64,000 nt of DNA from Paragonimus skrjabini miyazakii (Eukaryota > Platyhelminthes > Trematoda > Plagiorchiida > Troglotrematidae): assembly GCA_014338405.1 (NCBI GenBank), contig JTDE01000449.1, forward strand, positions 118,363 to 182,362. Direction: 5' to 3'. Position 1 is the first letter of the stretch. The number at the start of each line of letters is the position of its first letter. The notes below the pieces were generated by a model. That model was not told where the DNA came from. It made no database searches and saw only the letters and a program-made list of their open reading frames with translations. The translations under genes and the position numbers were made by a program. Shown here in pieces: positions 10,906 through 25,600 of the stretch.

Positions 10906-13354
10906 GGCATGACCAAATTATCATATCTGAACGCTGAACCACTTTCGCTTGTGGGTAGTGGTCAGTTTGTTATTTGTTTAAAGTATTTACTAACAAAATC
11001 TCAGTGACAAATGAGCAGTAGTAGTGTTTGATTTTGGTGGATGCTGACTTCCATTTGGCTGACAGTGAGCTTGTGTTCAGATCGCTTTGATTAAGTGGTT
11101 GGAAGGTGATCAGTTGTTTGCAGTGAATTGCATCTTGATAACCAGCAACCTTCGATAAATCACTTGGTTTCAACTACATTTTTTTTTAAATTTTGAGAGG
11201 ATGGACGGTGGACAGTGGTTCTAAAAGATAGTCGCACTCTTGATTTGCCTTTCCATCAGTCGCATAATTTCCATTTCGAGACACCCGGTTGAATGTCGAT
11301 GGACATTTGTGTCCAGTACATTTGTGCTTGCTTCAGCGTTGTAGTCTGCAACCCTCTTGATGATTGTAAGTTAGCCATCAAGCCATACCGTTAAAGGTCG
11401 ACTGTCGACATCACTAGGTGAGGCCTGACCTTAGTACCACCTGTCTAGGAAGTAAACTTGTCACACAGGTAGTCGTCAACTAAAGAATATCTACAATCAA
11501 CGTGAGTTTCCCTCTAAATTTTCATTTTCGTGTTGACCAAAGTTGCCGATAAATCTGTCCTGATAATCATACGGTACTTCCTATTTTGGCCATTTTGAAA
11601 TGATTCAGTCAGCATTCCCTAATTTACAAAATTATTCAAATGTCACGATAGCTGCGCTTTTATCGATTATTGCTTGCTACAAGACAGCTGTGTTTGAAAC
11701 CATGATGGGCCACTGTTTACGAACGATATCCTGTGCTAAGTAAAGACAAAATTGAAGCAGATATAGATAGCTACACTGATTGAAACTTAAATTCTACACC
11801 TCAGACCAACAGGCACCATTATACTGTAAACTGGTGACAGTGTTTCTATCTGCTAATGGTTTCTCTTTTAGACCAAGACAGTTTTGACCTTGACAGACTG
11901 TTTTCACGTCAACAGTCTAATGGTAAATCCACAAATCATGTACATTCCAAGTAAGTAAAAACTGTGTGACATTCCGTTTCACATGTTGTATAGAAAATGG
12001 ATCTTCGTTTTTCGGGTTGCGGTCACACCAATCTTCAGAAGTACTACGAGGATTGACGCAAACTTCGAAATTTCCTAGTATGTTTGTGGAAGTAGCTATC
12101 ACCTAGTAACGAAATTACGCGCTATCAATAAATAGTTATCTATAGTTTAGGAGGTTCCACTGGATGCCTGCTTAAGCAGCTGTTTTTTAAACACCAACAT
12201 CTCCCCATGTCTACCAACAACATAGTAAATTAACTGGCAATCTTCGATACAAAATTTGAAGAGCTAACGAAAAAATCATAACCGTAAACTTCTTCAACGC
12301 CATCCGCAGAGATCTTCGGTTTCTACACTTCAGCCATCCGGTGTTGCTTACGTATATATTCTATGGCAGTTATTAATACTAACGACACGTCGTTCACCTT
12401 CTGAATGGTGCTATAGTTTTCCAAGAAACCATGCTAGCCCTTGAAACTTCACGGTGAGAACCGACAAATTATGGAGCTGACCGTACATTCAGTTGGCGAC
12501 ACCCGTGTCCGGATTAGCCCGTCCTAACAGCTGAAGCTGAGAGATGAGGACAAATGTGTGCAGCCATAAGTGGATGGCAATGCATACCTCGTAGGCCGAA
12601 CCACTCACTCCACATCCAGTGAAGTTTTTTGAAGAAATACTACTTGATGGCATCTAAATGATTATGACGTTAGAACAACCGCCTTGTAACTGTAAAAGAA
12701 AGTGCCTTGCTATAAATGCAGCACTATTACTGATTTTACGGCAACACATTCTCTAACCTAGTCAGAAGAAATCAACTACAAAAGTCTGTTGAATATGGTT
12801 ACTACAAAACTTTTTGTGAACGAATTAAACGCACGGTAAAAAAGCCCGAACAAAGTTTGCGTAACATTAACATGGAGGGTATACTTAGCACAATTCAGCT
12901 ACTCGACAAGTTGACTAGCCGCACTTTTGAGGAGCAACTGCAGTATGATGCAGCTTCAACATCAACGTGAACGTATCAAGGCAGTCTTTAATTTGGTCTG
13001 CCAGTCGTAGGCTCTGGCATTCTTGTTAACTCACGATTTAGTTAGTTCTCAGGATTTTAGGGGTTTCGTTTCAAATCAGAGTCCAGGACTTTAATTAGCT
13101 AAATAGTATACCATGCTGTAATGATATACAGGGTACGAATTGGGCCGCGGACATACTAAACTGCTGTACTGTGTTATTTGAAGACAGCAGAATAGCTTTT
13201 GGTCATTCGGCTCATGAGCTTGGAAATCGGTAGTTTAAGTCACAGGTAATACAGACAGTTTGTAACACTCGGAATTAGGAACTTCGAATAGCCCTAGAAA
13301 TCGTACCAGAGTTGAAACATCCACACAAGTAATATAGAGGAGACCTCATACTGG
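10906..13354. other. About 2.4 kb with no recognised gene
   Basis: Open frames are at most 67 codons. No motif, RNA or clear repeat was seen. Confidence 0.4.
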
Positions 13355-13723
13355 TTGCAATATGCAGTTCACATTGATGAGAAAAGAAGCCGAATTTACG
13401 GGTGTACAACAGTATCAGAGCGTTACGACCCCCCCGGTAGAGGAAGACAAGAAAAATGCAAGACCACGAACAGTATCTATATCACCAACGAACGCAACCA
13501 TATTGCAAAACTGCACAGAAATCAGAGCGTAAATATCGAAGTCAAACTCTCGCAACTTTTAACCCTCCAACAAGAAAGGAGAAAGGCGGTCTTCAAACGA
13601 GCTTTATTTGGTGCTCAGCCCGAAGGCGAAATAGTGGTTTACGGCAATTTTATTTATAGGTTTTGTGCGGCCTTGGGCCTGGGCCACCGAACGGACCAAT
13701 CAGAGGTGAGCGCGAATTCTTGA
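13355..13723 (+). other. 122-codon open frame, uncharacterised
   Basis: This plus-strand frame encodes a basic peptide (start MQYAVHIDEK, end SEVSANS) with no signal peptide, membrane segment or domain that I recognise. It is among the longest frames in the window, but frames of this length are expected by chance in 64 kb. The local sequence is richer in GC than its neighbours, which lengthens frames. Its 3' end runs into the CCAAT box and heat-shock element described next, and it overlaps a 129-codon minus-strand frame (13654-14043). I favour a piece of a dispersed repeat over a host gene. Confidence 0.15.
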
Positions 13724-13737
13724 AGTTTCGAGAATTC
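13694..13737. promoter_or_regulatory. CCAAT box followed by a perfect four-unit heat-shock element
   Basis: GGACCAATCAGA at 13693-13704 matches the NF-Y CCAAT consensus in core and flanks. Thirteen bases on, at 13717-13734, lies TTCttGAAgtTTCgaGAA, four perfect alternating nTTCn/nGAAn units with correct 5-bp phasing, as bound by heat-shock factor trimers. The CCAAT box and the element are close enough to form one promoter module, but I find no TATA box or start site and no convincing downstream gene on either strand. It could serve an unrecognised transcript, lie in a retroelement promoter or LTR, or be coincidental. Confidence 0.4.
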
Positions 13738-15167
13738 TGGTGGGCACTCAAATTCCAAAAAATGAAGAATCCATTTTACTTGGCAAATACGGTAAATTCT
13801 TGGGAAAAAGTATCTTTTTCCAACATAAAGAAAGCAAAAACTCCCACTGACTGATCGTATTGGCACGTGCAAAGTCAAAATGCAAGCTGGTTGGTGCAAT
13901 GCAGAATAAAGTACATGGCAAATAACGGGAAGTGTAACATTGAGGCTTGGCGTCCAGTCTTGTTGTGGTTCGTAGTTAAATTTTCTACTATGTCGTCGTT
14001 TGGATAAGCGGTGAATCGCGTAAATTTTCACCACACGGTTCACTTACTGAAAAGACCAAAATTACTCCCAAACAGTTAGCATATACCTGTTATGTTTTGC
14101 ATTGGCTGCAGCATGCATGCTTATTTCGAGGAGCAGAACGATACTACTTCTGTGCTCTAGACCAATAAAAATAGCAGTACTGAAAGAAAATAAACGTGGA
14201 TGTTAATCTGTAACATGAACTGCTGCTTATCGTGTGAAGTGATCAGTTTAAAACGCATTTTCCTGTCACTTAACATCCGTTGCACGGCTCCGATGAAAAC
14301 ATTCTAAATACATAACACACAGGACTATGAAATATGCGGCTTTTCACTATACTGCCAAATGTATTTGTTATTTAGATTGCCCACCATCATTTCTGTTTAT
14401 GCCTACACAATGCCTTTTGATGGCTTTGAATGGTGAACAATGAAATCAACGAACTACTGAAGCCTTCTGCCAATTTCTCTGCTGCCTGGTTGTATTACTT
14501 AGAGTGATAAGGTTTAATTGTTCCCAATGTCCCGCTGCGTACGGTATAAAAGATGTATGAGCATATGCACCGACACCTACGATTATTTACACCAACCTGG
14601 CATTAATATCAAAAACCACAATGAATATATGGACTACTTATGAAGTGACTGTTCTATGGGCAACTCGAATTAATTCGAGACAAAGAAAAAACGAATGTGC
14701 ACAGCTGTTAGAGCCAGAAACTTGATGTAAGTCATTTTAGAGAAACTATTTATGAAGTTCTGAAGGATTACCGATATGTTACCCTTGTAACAACGTTATG
14801 AACAATGCTGTTAGTTCAATAACCTTCAAGTGTACACCATACAAATAAGCAACGTAATTAGTTTACTCAAAAAGAAAGGTTTTCCCACGTTCGGGATAAA
14901 TTTGAGCATTTGGTTGGAACAGAGATGGAATTGAAGCACGGTCGAACACTAACGTGAGCTGATATATTTTAGGTAAAGAGAATTATAATCGATAGACTGA
15001 TGAAGACCAACAGACATTTGTACATGACGTCCATCAACTTCTCAAACGTAGCAGCTTGAATCACAACACTTCATCAAAACAATATAAGGAATGAACTGCA
15101 GTGATAGACGAGTCTGACGGTTCACCAGAACCAGTGAAATTCATGGTTTAATGTTGATTTGAAAAAA

Positions 15168-15222
15168 TTTACATATATTTACATATATATATTACATATA
15201 TATATATATTTACATATATTTA
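15168..15222. repeat. AT-rich simple repeat, TTTACATATA type
   Basis: Interrupted runs of TTTACATATA and (AT)n make a 55-bp low-complexity stretch. It is DNA of low melting temperature and a typical slippage microsatellite; no other role is indicated. Confidence 0.9.
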
Positions 15223-17898
15223 GAAGTCCCTTGAAATACACACGCCCTAGATCTGACTATCGACGTCCTGTTGCTCAGGCGTTCGTCACTTATGGATTTG
15301 CCTATAAAAGTATGATAATTTTACATCACTAGCTTTATCTTGATGCAGAGCCTCTGTGTGGAAGAACTTGCTGAGAATCTGAATAACGTTGTCCTGTCAA
15401 TCGCCTTAGTCAGACTTCTAAAAGGTGGTTTTCGAATTATTGCACTTTTGCTAAGATGTGCACGTGGTCAGTTTGAAAATTTATACATTTGCTGTAATCA
15501 ATAGCTGTTTGTATACCTAACGGTACTTTAGTCTAAATCCGTAAGTGGAACACTTGAAAATAGAAACAGATTTATTTAAACAGAAGGTCGATGTCATTAA
15601 AGTCCAAGGCGCACTTACGAAATTGGTTTATTTATGTGGCTAATCTAATAAATAAGTATCATGTGATTATTACAAGTCAAGCAGTTTCATGTGTCCAACA
15701 CAACTGTCGTCGCCGGCGAAGCTAAAACACATTTTTGTGGTTTTATGGTTACATTACTGGAAAATATTTCAACCATGACATTCGGCATTGTTCAATAACA
15801 TAAAAACCTGAGTTATTTAGAGTCAACAACATATCACACGAATCGCCATTGACTGCCCGAGGGGGTTCGTCTCCCTAAAGCCTAACTATACAACACAATG
15901 TATAAACTGTGCAAGACAGTCTTCTGTCGCGACAACTCAGGTATGTGTAACCTCAGAAGTATCGACTGCGTCGAAGACACTGAAAAGCTCACGGTACTAA
16001 GAAATAGCAGGCACCATCACGTTTGAAATGGATGTTGTCAAACAAATGGCATCGGATAAGAGAAGACAGCAGCGCGGAACGTTCTGACAACAGGAGAAAC
16101 ACGGTTGATTTAGCAATATTCAGAATAGATTGATCAACTTTATATTAGTTTACCAGGTCTAAATCACCGCCCGTTTCCAGGTGAATTTATTGTGCTTATC
16201 TTGCTTACTTTAGTTCAGTCGTGTACAACTTTCAAGATATTCTGTTCAAGTAAATTACAGAGACAGACATGCCCACCCAGGATAAAATCTTATAGTTTCT
16301 GAGTCATTAATAGTTACTGGCGATCATATGCGCGATATAGACTAAGAACAGAGGGTTTATGCGTTTAATTGGACAGTGAGCATTGAGTGAAAACCATGTT
16401 CCACCAAGCAAGATATAAAACGGTTTTCAAATGCTGCTTGTCCGAGTTACTTTTGCTCGAGTAATTGTGCACAATCGCACAATTTTGTAGATCATATACA
16501 AGTGTTTTTCGAAGTGTATCCTACTTTCATAAAATGTGTGAGATGTTCTTCAAAACATACCCTTCATTTGACTGTTAAAGATAGCTAGCCCTGGAAGGTC
16601 TTCCCATTGAAACCGGCTGCTATTATCACAAGTCCTGTGCAACAAAAGTTTATCTGTTGATATGTGTTGTCCTCGATGGTCTTCAACTAAGTTACGCTTC
16701 AGAAAGTCAGAGTGATTTGGCACTAGACAACAACCTTTCAAGCAAGACACATCTTGTAGTTCACAGTCCACTAACTTTGGTTATGGTTACCATCAGGCGA
16801 CTCAGTTAACAGTTTATTAAACTACTATATGCGCTACCATTTTCAGTGAAAGCCTAAAAACACAATCAAACTTTATCATTAGAGCGATTATTCAAATAAA
16901 ACTGTTGGTTAAAATGTTCAAAATTACATTACTAAGGGCTAAAAATCGTGGATATTACATGTCTTATATACTAACTGGATACAACAAACGCAGATTGCGA
17001 ACAACAGCCCCACTCATACCGGATTTTTTGGCAAAGCTTCCATATCAAACAGTCAACGCTGTGTGTCGAGTTCTGAGATGACCGACTGTGATGGAAGTGA
17101 GTGTTACTTGTTCTCGAGTTCGGGGTAGATAATTTTCTGCCAGCAAACGTTTTGGTAATTCAACGTTCATAATGGACTTTGTCTTTACGCTCGAGAAAAA
17201 ATCTAAGTTAATTTTATGGGATCACACTCGAAATCGTTGAACCGGTAGATGAAAACGCGTTGACATTTTTATCTAGTTTTGTCAATTACCAATTCCTACT
17301 GGGCATAAATGATCGACGCCATGGACCAAAACTAACCCACTTCAAAGTAGTCACGAAATTTCGAAAACCTTCAACGAATATGGTTTTTATTCAACAAATT
17401 CAATAAGTACACGTTATTAATATCCAGGTGTGGAATCCCCGTACAAATATTCCGACGTAAATGTAGGAGTTACAACGGTTGAAACAGTCAAGGTTTCTGC
17501 GGTGAAGGTCACAAATTTCATCCGTTTCCATTTTAGTCTACTTTCGCAAACGATTTGCCAGAAACACGCTTAACTAATAAACATATGTAACCTGCTTACC
17601 ATTCTATGGTTATGGTTATTATGTTGGTCTATCCGGCTGGTTACATGATAAAAACATTAAAATCGTCTACAATGAAGCTGAACACGACGACGAATGATCA
17701 GGCCGTGAGTTATGTACGAATCGAAAGTCTGTGTAAAAACTAGGACTTGGGAATTGCCGATTGGCTATTAGGTACACCAAAAATAGTTTACATGTGCATT
17801 AAGCTGATATTTTTTTCTTGGGCGTGGATGCCCAGTGACTACTTATAGTGTATATGGCTTGTGTGCACGTTACAGCAGTGTGAACTAAATTTTGTTCG

Positions 17899-17912
17899 TA
17901 TATATATATACG
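17899..17912. repeat. Short (TA)n microsatellite
   Basis: A symmetric GTATATATATATAC run, self-complementary over its whole length. It is a minor simple repeat. Confidence 0.8.
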
Positions 17913-19622
17913 ACCGATTCTGAAATTCGAATGAGTTGGACAGGGCTAACTTTGGTGTTTTTTCCAAACATGTCCTTTCTGTTAATTAAAGTTACAAACA
18001 GCTGTTTAGGTGAATCTCTTCGGGCCGCTTTCTAGACAGCACGAATGGATTTGCGCAACAACTGCACACATGCCTATTTTATTCCAGCTTTATAAATTAT
18101 CATCGTCCATTTTCAGTTAAGAATTTGATTCCAATGTGCTGAAGTTTCCGTGAATATATTTAAGTAGGTTGACTGACAGTATAAAACCTAGATAATACTC
18201 CTGAGCAGACACTGGGAAGATTTGCATTTAAACAATTACTTTGTACTGTTAGCTGTCAATATCACTAATTTCCTACCATTAAATTAGTTTCCTACAATAA
18301 GCGACGAAAGACTGTCGTTATGTTGTTTGATACAGCAAGGTTGACTGAAACCAATACTTTTCACGTGCAATCATTAACCATTAAGACTGTTGACCATGGA
18401 GGAATCTGTTACTATATTCAATGTGGTATCATACCGCATGTAATCTCGACTGAATTGAAGACACAGACATGGTGATATCACAAGAAAATATGACTTAGCT
18501 TCTAGTTAAGAAACTTTGGTCGTGCACGACGCGTGGTGAATGATGCAGTTCATAACAGGTTTATCTCATAAGGGTACAAGACTGTAAATCAAATCCAGGT
18601 AGTGGCAAGTGTGTGCTCTGAAACGTAAATGGGACTTACTGCAAGTTTACGAAAATTCAAGTGAATGCGAAAGCTGTGATCGATTATCAGTCATACTCAC
18701 TTTTAATCAAAGAGACGTTTTCCCTGCGTATCATTGTACCCTCTTATACTGATTAGCACTTGGGTAATAAATCACCATTATAATTCAAGGTTATGATGGA
18801 ATTGTAACTTTATCCAATGTGTAAATGCACTATATAATTTTGGTCTTCTCCTAAAAATTGCTCTTTAAACTCTGCTTGATTTAGTATTCTCTACTCAAAT
18901 CGAGATCCGCTACTAGCTACCGGGCCTTTATAGTAATTTACACGCCTTAGTTTGTTACAAGAATGGCCGAGAACGTTACTTGATATCCGACTATTTCAGA
19001 GCCGCATAACACGAATAATCAGAGAAAGGGGGTGTTGGATCGAAACCTCCCTCCAGAGCGTAATGGGCTTCAAAAATTTGGGAAGGTCTGGTTTCCAAAT
19101 TAGATGAAAAATCTGTCATTCGCCTATTTATCGATAAGCTTATATGGTACACCATTTAGCGCGGTTTGATTTTATTGTGGTTGGAAATTCTGAATGCACA
19201 TAAAGCTTTCCGAAAATGGAAACAGTTTTCAGATCATCGAGATCAACGTACAATCTACTTCAAACTATATTCTGCTCAGTGATAGTGTGAAACGGTTTTT
19301 CACTTGTTCGCTTCATAAACCTCTATGGGTTACTAGTTGAGCTGAATGACTGAACGCAGGTGAAGCACATAAATTTGCCTAGTTTTCAACGACAGTTCGA
19401 TCAGTTAATTATTGCACGATAAGCATATCCATCATCCAGATTAACTGTTAGCTTCAGTTCACTAAGGTGCATTCCATTTGACAACATGTCGGTTTTTGTT
19501 CACTATAACGAAGTTGCACCAGTTTAACGCGATGATGGCCAGGCAATACTCAGTCATGTTTTAGATTCCGGAAGTAGTCACCTGTAAGGGTCAGAGGTCG
19601 AATGTGTCCATTTTTCCAAAAC

Positions 19623-19642
19623 TATATATGTATATATATAAT
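19623..19642. repeat. Short (TA)n microsatellite
   Basis: TATATATG followed by (TA)5, ending in TAATG. It is a minor simple repeat. Confidence 0.8.
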
Positions 19643-22600
19643 GAAGAGAGCCGTTATTGTTTGGCGTCTCGATTATCAAAAACCGGGAGCATAAAACATT
19701 GAACAAATGGAGTATTTGATAACAACTAACAGGCTTAACGTTATTTAACCTCAGGATTAAATTCTCACATATTTGCAGTTATTTTTCATAGAAATAATCT
19801 TTAATCAATATTGGAGTCAGTTCACTGACTGGTGAATTTTTGAAAGGCACACGGTGTTATGAGCATAGAGCGGTTTTTAAGAAAAGTGACATATTGACAA
19901 ACCTTTGTGCACAGCCAGTGAAAAGTTGCAAGCTATGGTTGTAATGAAGCAGGGAACAAGCTGCAAAATATTCGAATAAATTTAGTGGTCTATAAAGAGT
20001 TCACTGTTTTGATAAATGCCCCAGAAAATGATTCATAACCTCCAAGATTTTGACAAAGAGATCACGTGACGTAACGGGGAAGTAGTATAACCATTAAAGA
20101 AGACTGAAACGACAAACGAGCGTCTAATTTAGGGGACTTTTGCATTTAAAATAGGATCAAGTAAACAAGATGTCAGGGTTAATGAATACTAGTCAAATTC
20201 GATTAAAAAACACAGGGTATGATGTCACAAGTATTGAATGAAAACGACCCAAGACTGTGAGTGAGTAGTTGGGTAACTTCAATGTAAATTATTTGTAGTG
20301 TCAGCTTTGAAAATGATATTTTAAGTAGGTCAGCCTTGAATTCCCAGAGGACAAACTATATCTTAGCATTTGAAGAACTTAAAGCAAAAGATCATCAGTA
20401 ACATTCCTTAAAAATTTCATCAAAGCGATAGCTATTTAACACAAATAAGTGAAAAAGACACAAAACGATGAAGAAAACATGGCCGATATAATGTGAGTGC
20501 AACTCATAATTGGTTCCAGCCTGCAAATTCTCACCGAACTTCTGAGCTTCTCTTTTTTCACAGAAATCTTAGGCGAGAGATCCTCAACCTGACTTAGAAG
20601 GAGAGTTGGCATACTTTACGTCAAGTATTATATTTTTACTCAAGCAATGTAGTTTGTTAGTGCTTCATATGAGATTAACGAAATAGTAGCCAAGAGAGCT
20701 GCTTTAAAAAGCAGTAGATAAAACTGGAAGCTCAGCCAAAGGAAAGATATGCATTATTGCATATCCTCAGCAAGAGTAAACATTTACTGTGGTGCTTTCT
20801 ATTGGAAGGTGTCCCTGAAATATCCATGAAATCGGAAAAGTGGCTTCCTTAATATCATCAGAAATCCTTATTAGGCGTCAGTAACAAAACACTGTTTTTA
20901 ATGACTAGCTACTTCATCGATCGAGCAGGGCTGAAAACGGGGTTTGGTCGTAGCAGAATTTAGATAGTAAGATAGAGGTGGATTATGAAGTACTTTTCCT
21001 GCGATGACGGCAAACAAATTGCTGACAGCAAAAATTTGCTGCGAATGTCTACCACTGAAGTACACTTTCAACAAATATGGAAATGTAAGGCCGAAACCTT
21101 ACACAGCGCCATCGAAACTGTCACCAGTTAGAATATTCTAACAGTAAGCAGTTTTTCAACTATTGTGCGAAAATTGAAACTAGTATACTATCCTAACTCT
21201 TGCCGATTGTAGCGTTTATTGGTACCGTATATATTTTTCGTTTAAATTGATTACGATTACTTTACACCATATATGGACAGTCGCGAAATATGAAAACTAT
21301 CACTTCCGAAATGCTTGATATAATTCCCGGTGTCGTGATTAAACCGGAAGACGGAACTGTTAACCACAACGGAAAATATCAGTACCAACAAAACCCGTTA
21401 TGTGAAAAATCTATAGAATATCCAGCGCAGTTTTACATTTGGTAATTTTTCATGAAAAAATCAGGGGCTATACTAATTCTATACAAATCTCCGAAATACA
21501 CGAGAAATAGCGCCGGAGTAGATGTGTTCTTACAGCTTAGTCTATCATAAATTCCATTGGGTATACAAGTTCTAGGGTCGGCTTGCACTCGTACATGGTT
21601 TCCTAGCAACTTTGTAAGATTCCCACGAAAGACGCCCTTTTGCAAACCCTCAGCCTAACATATTCTTTTAAGGGTTCCAACAACATCTGTAGTTTTTATG
21701 CCGACTGAAAATAAACCATCACTGTCTTATAAATGGCGCTTTTTGGGACAGATTTAATTCCCCTCCAGGATGGAAAGATATGATGGCTGTGTCTGACCTA
21801 TCCTAACCGTTATGCTGATAGACCACAGAGAAAATCATTAAAATGTCTAAATCTGTGCGTTTTATTAAGCTAAAATCTGCTGTATTGCCGACTATGGAAT
21901 TTAGGTAAAAAGCCTTTTGTTCTCTGAACGGCGCCAAACCCAATCTCATCAAATGATTAACGTGAAATGGGCGGTACTCTTCAAATATTACCTCTTGCAA
22001 ATTTGAACGTGTACATTGGATCAAATATTTTTTCGAATCTGGAAAACTACCATTTTTGACTGAATTAAGGCAGTTGCAAAAGGAACTATGAATCCCTTTG
22101 TTGGATAGTTCAAAGAAGCATATCACACTTAATAATGTTTCCGTTTTTCTGACCCTGTAATTTGCTAAGTGGTATTCTCCAAGTTACTGTGTTTTCTGGC
22201 ATTTTTCTTCTTAAATTTCACCGAATTCCACTCGAACAATAGTTTTAAGTCTGTTCTACTACTCAAACTGTAGTTGGTTAGAAGAATTATAGACCTGACC
22301 TTTTCTAGACAATATACTCGAAGGCGTCCGAGCTAACATGTAATTACACCGTTTCAAACGGTTGTCAGGTTGACGTCGACCAGTCTATTCTTACCCTACA
22401 TTTCTGTCCGAAAGACAAGCAAGCATTATGATTATTATTTACCCATGTGATCTTCCGTTGTGGTGTTGGGTTTGTCTAGACATCAAAACAGGCTGTCAGC
22501 CGGAACGATTTAATTGCCACCTTCAATTCAGACAATCTACAGGACTTGAGTTTTTAAAGGACAGATTGATGAAAACCTCGTATTATTCACGCGCTTGGAA

Positions 22601-25600
22601 ATAATTTGTCTCTTCTGATAAAGTTCTGTCTTCTAGCTGATAGAACAATAGTCACTTAAACTAGATTGCATGGAGAGAACCGTACACAAATGGACATTTT
22701 CTAATGTTATTCTTTTTACGAGTAATAATTTGTGCTCTAGTAGTAACCCGGTAATCTATATGTGAGAATTACTACGTTGATATGCTATACTAAATGGGGT
22801 TGGAAAACATCACTAGGACTCATCCAAATCACAGCAATATAAGTCAGTGCTTTTGATGTATGCGCCTCATCGTGACTTCGTTCATTTCCGTTGCTGTCAT
22901 ATTTGAGGCGGCTAGTGAATTGATCCGTTCTAAGACATTCTGTTGTTATCCATTTTTTTAGTTCGTGAAATACTTAGTGAGATCGGGTGTAGTAATTTGC
23001 CCTGGGAAGCTACGAGAACACAATATTTCATACAACCTATGTCAGTTGATACACTTCAAATGGTGCCTCTGTCAAATTAATCATGCAGGGTTTGTTCCAT
23101 CGTGTTTCATGAACGCACGGTGGCTTTTCGGTTGAAGCATATCTTCGAATAGCCGGCATTGAAACCTGACGCATCGTACTGTCATTGATATTTGCCTTGA
23201 GTGTTTTAGTAACAAACCATTCTCACTTGTTATATTGTACAAGATCTATACCAGTTATTTAACCGATTAGCTTACGAGCCAGTAGTTCCTGCTTTTGCCA
23301 ACTAGATTCCTTGAAAACCTTCATTGCTTTTTGAAAACCCAAAAAAGATTCGCTGACTGATGTTGTAAACAAAATGACAGAGTGTTTTGAGTGATGTTGA
23401 TACGACTGCTGTTTTGGTGCAGTAGTTCCCAAGTGTGTTTGGCATATATTATTCTTGGTTTCTTTAGTAGAACATCATTCTTAAACTCATTAGCCTCGGT
23501 ACACTTATTCGACACGGACGAACTGTTCCTAGGATGAAACGTCCGGGGTAAAAATATCTCGAAGCAAGCTGTGCACTAGACAAACTGTCTAAACGTTAGT
23601 TAATCCAAGCTGGACGTGACAGTCAGCCGTATTCAGTACGCGAGTGGTTAAATGAAAAAATGCACAACAACCAATTGCCTAATGTATGACTTACAAGCCT
23701 TTATTACCCATCACCACTTCAACACATTAACTGCAAGGTAATTGCACCCGCAATTTAACATGCAACGACACATCAGCACTTTGTTAATCGTAATCGAATG
23801 TGAAAATATTTACACGTTCGAAAACGGTAATGTAGAGAGTGAATACATTATAGCGAGATCAGGTTATCCCAATCCGTATGAAGGTCACTGTCAAAAGGGT
23901 GATGACATAATAATTAGTCACAATGTTAAGAAGCTGATCGATAACTTGAAGAATATCGGTTCCAATCTACTTTGGACTCATTTGGGCCCCTCTAAATTCT
24001 CAGGTTAACATGAAATTTTGCAAACTCATTGAACAAATAATGCTGGTTCATACAATCTTGTTCGCGATTTTAGTCTTGTACGATTCAAGTTGGTCAACTT
24101 CATGCGGGTTTAGCATCATTTTGGGAACTAGGTCAATGTTAACAGGGCCTCAGTGTAATATTAGCTCTAAAGGTAAATGAAAATTGAAGATCAGAGTATG
24201 CTACCCAAACCATAAACAGACCACTATCGCGACAATAATAATGGGCATAACTGGGCAGAACAAGTTAGTTTGCGAGTAACGTTCAGTAGAATGTAACCAA
24301 AAATCTAGAAAAGAAAGCATACGAGAATACGTAGTTTTTCAAATTTACGACTAAATCTCAAAAAAATTTCGAACGATACTTTTTTGGGAAGTTCACCGAT
24401 AGAACTGAAATTATGTTTTCCTAAGAACAGGTTTGTGCGGTTAGGTTTAAAAAGCCACGTTGGAAATGTTCTGATTAACTGAGTGATCTTCAGCCATTGT
24501 TTACTCATTTGTGTTTATCTGTTCAAAATAACCTTAGTTCAGTCATGTTATCATTATGTGACCTGCAGCAAACCAGTTGGAATCCTAACCACTAAGAATA
24601 GGTTGGCTTTAGTGTACTCCTGAGGGCGGGATGTGACTATAACTTTACCTTGAACTGTTGAAGGTGCATGAATAATCAACTTAAATAGAGCTGATTACTA
24701 AACTAAGATAAAGGCGACAATGGAAAATGAAACCAAATTCTTTAACACGGAGAATGTAAAAGATAAAACAGCGACTAGTGAAATTACAGCTGCACGAAAA
24801 ATGTAGGAAACAGGAAATAGTTGTTAGAACAGTGGGCATTGTTATTCATAAACATTATAGGGTACCCAGGATGTACAGAAACTAGAGTATGTGGTATTCC
24901 AAATAACTTAACGTTCGGCGTATTCCCAAATAGGTTTTGCGTCTCCACCTTAAATATATGTTGCTCATTAATGATAAATCTCTTGTGTTTACTGTCTTGT
25001 TTGTGCCCTTGGATCAAGCTACCTGGGTTTTATGAAACAATGTTTACCACACTGCATTCTGGGGCATCATCTGATCTAACTGGCTGGATGAACGTAACAG
25101 ACCTGTTCGCAAGTGATTGCTGTGCATTTGGTTGAGTCGAGCCGTCCAATCAACTCAGTCGTTTCAATTAAGTTGATCTACTATGTCCACTGGACGCAAT
25201 CAAGGCCGGCCAAAGGACATACACCAGCAGTTGTGAGGCCAACGCAGTTGGTTTCCACTCACCCCATTATGTGCTCAAACACACAAAATTGAGTATTAAA
25301 TATGCTACGCCCATGACTTTATACCCAGGTTAAACCGATCATTTGTATAACCCGCACGACTGATGTTATATAAATATGCCTCATGGATCCGACCAATCTG
25401 ATATGAATTCCCAATGTAACTTACTGCATTAATGTACTGTCCACCACCGTGGTGAACCAACATAACCCTGTGTGGTTACGAAGCACAATCAAGCACGCTT
25501 GTTACATGCTCAGTTTCGCGATGAAACCAGCGTACTCGCCGCAAACTAAAATAGCCCACTTTGTCTCATTCCGATTCCAAACAGAGTTAGGATTATCTGA

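Noticed and set aside
14998..15040. CTGATGA resembling a hammerhead core
   Set aside because: No GAAA after a plausible stem II.
21803..22126. 107-codon minus-strand open frame
   Set aside because: No domain recognised; about a dozen frames of 100 codons or more are expected by chance in 64 kb of this composition.
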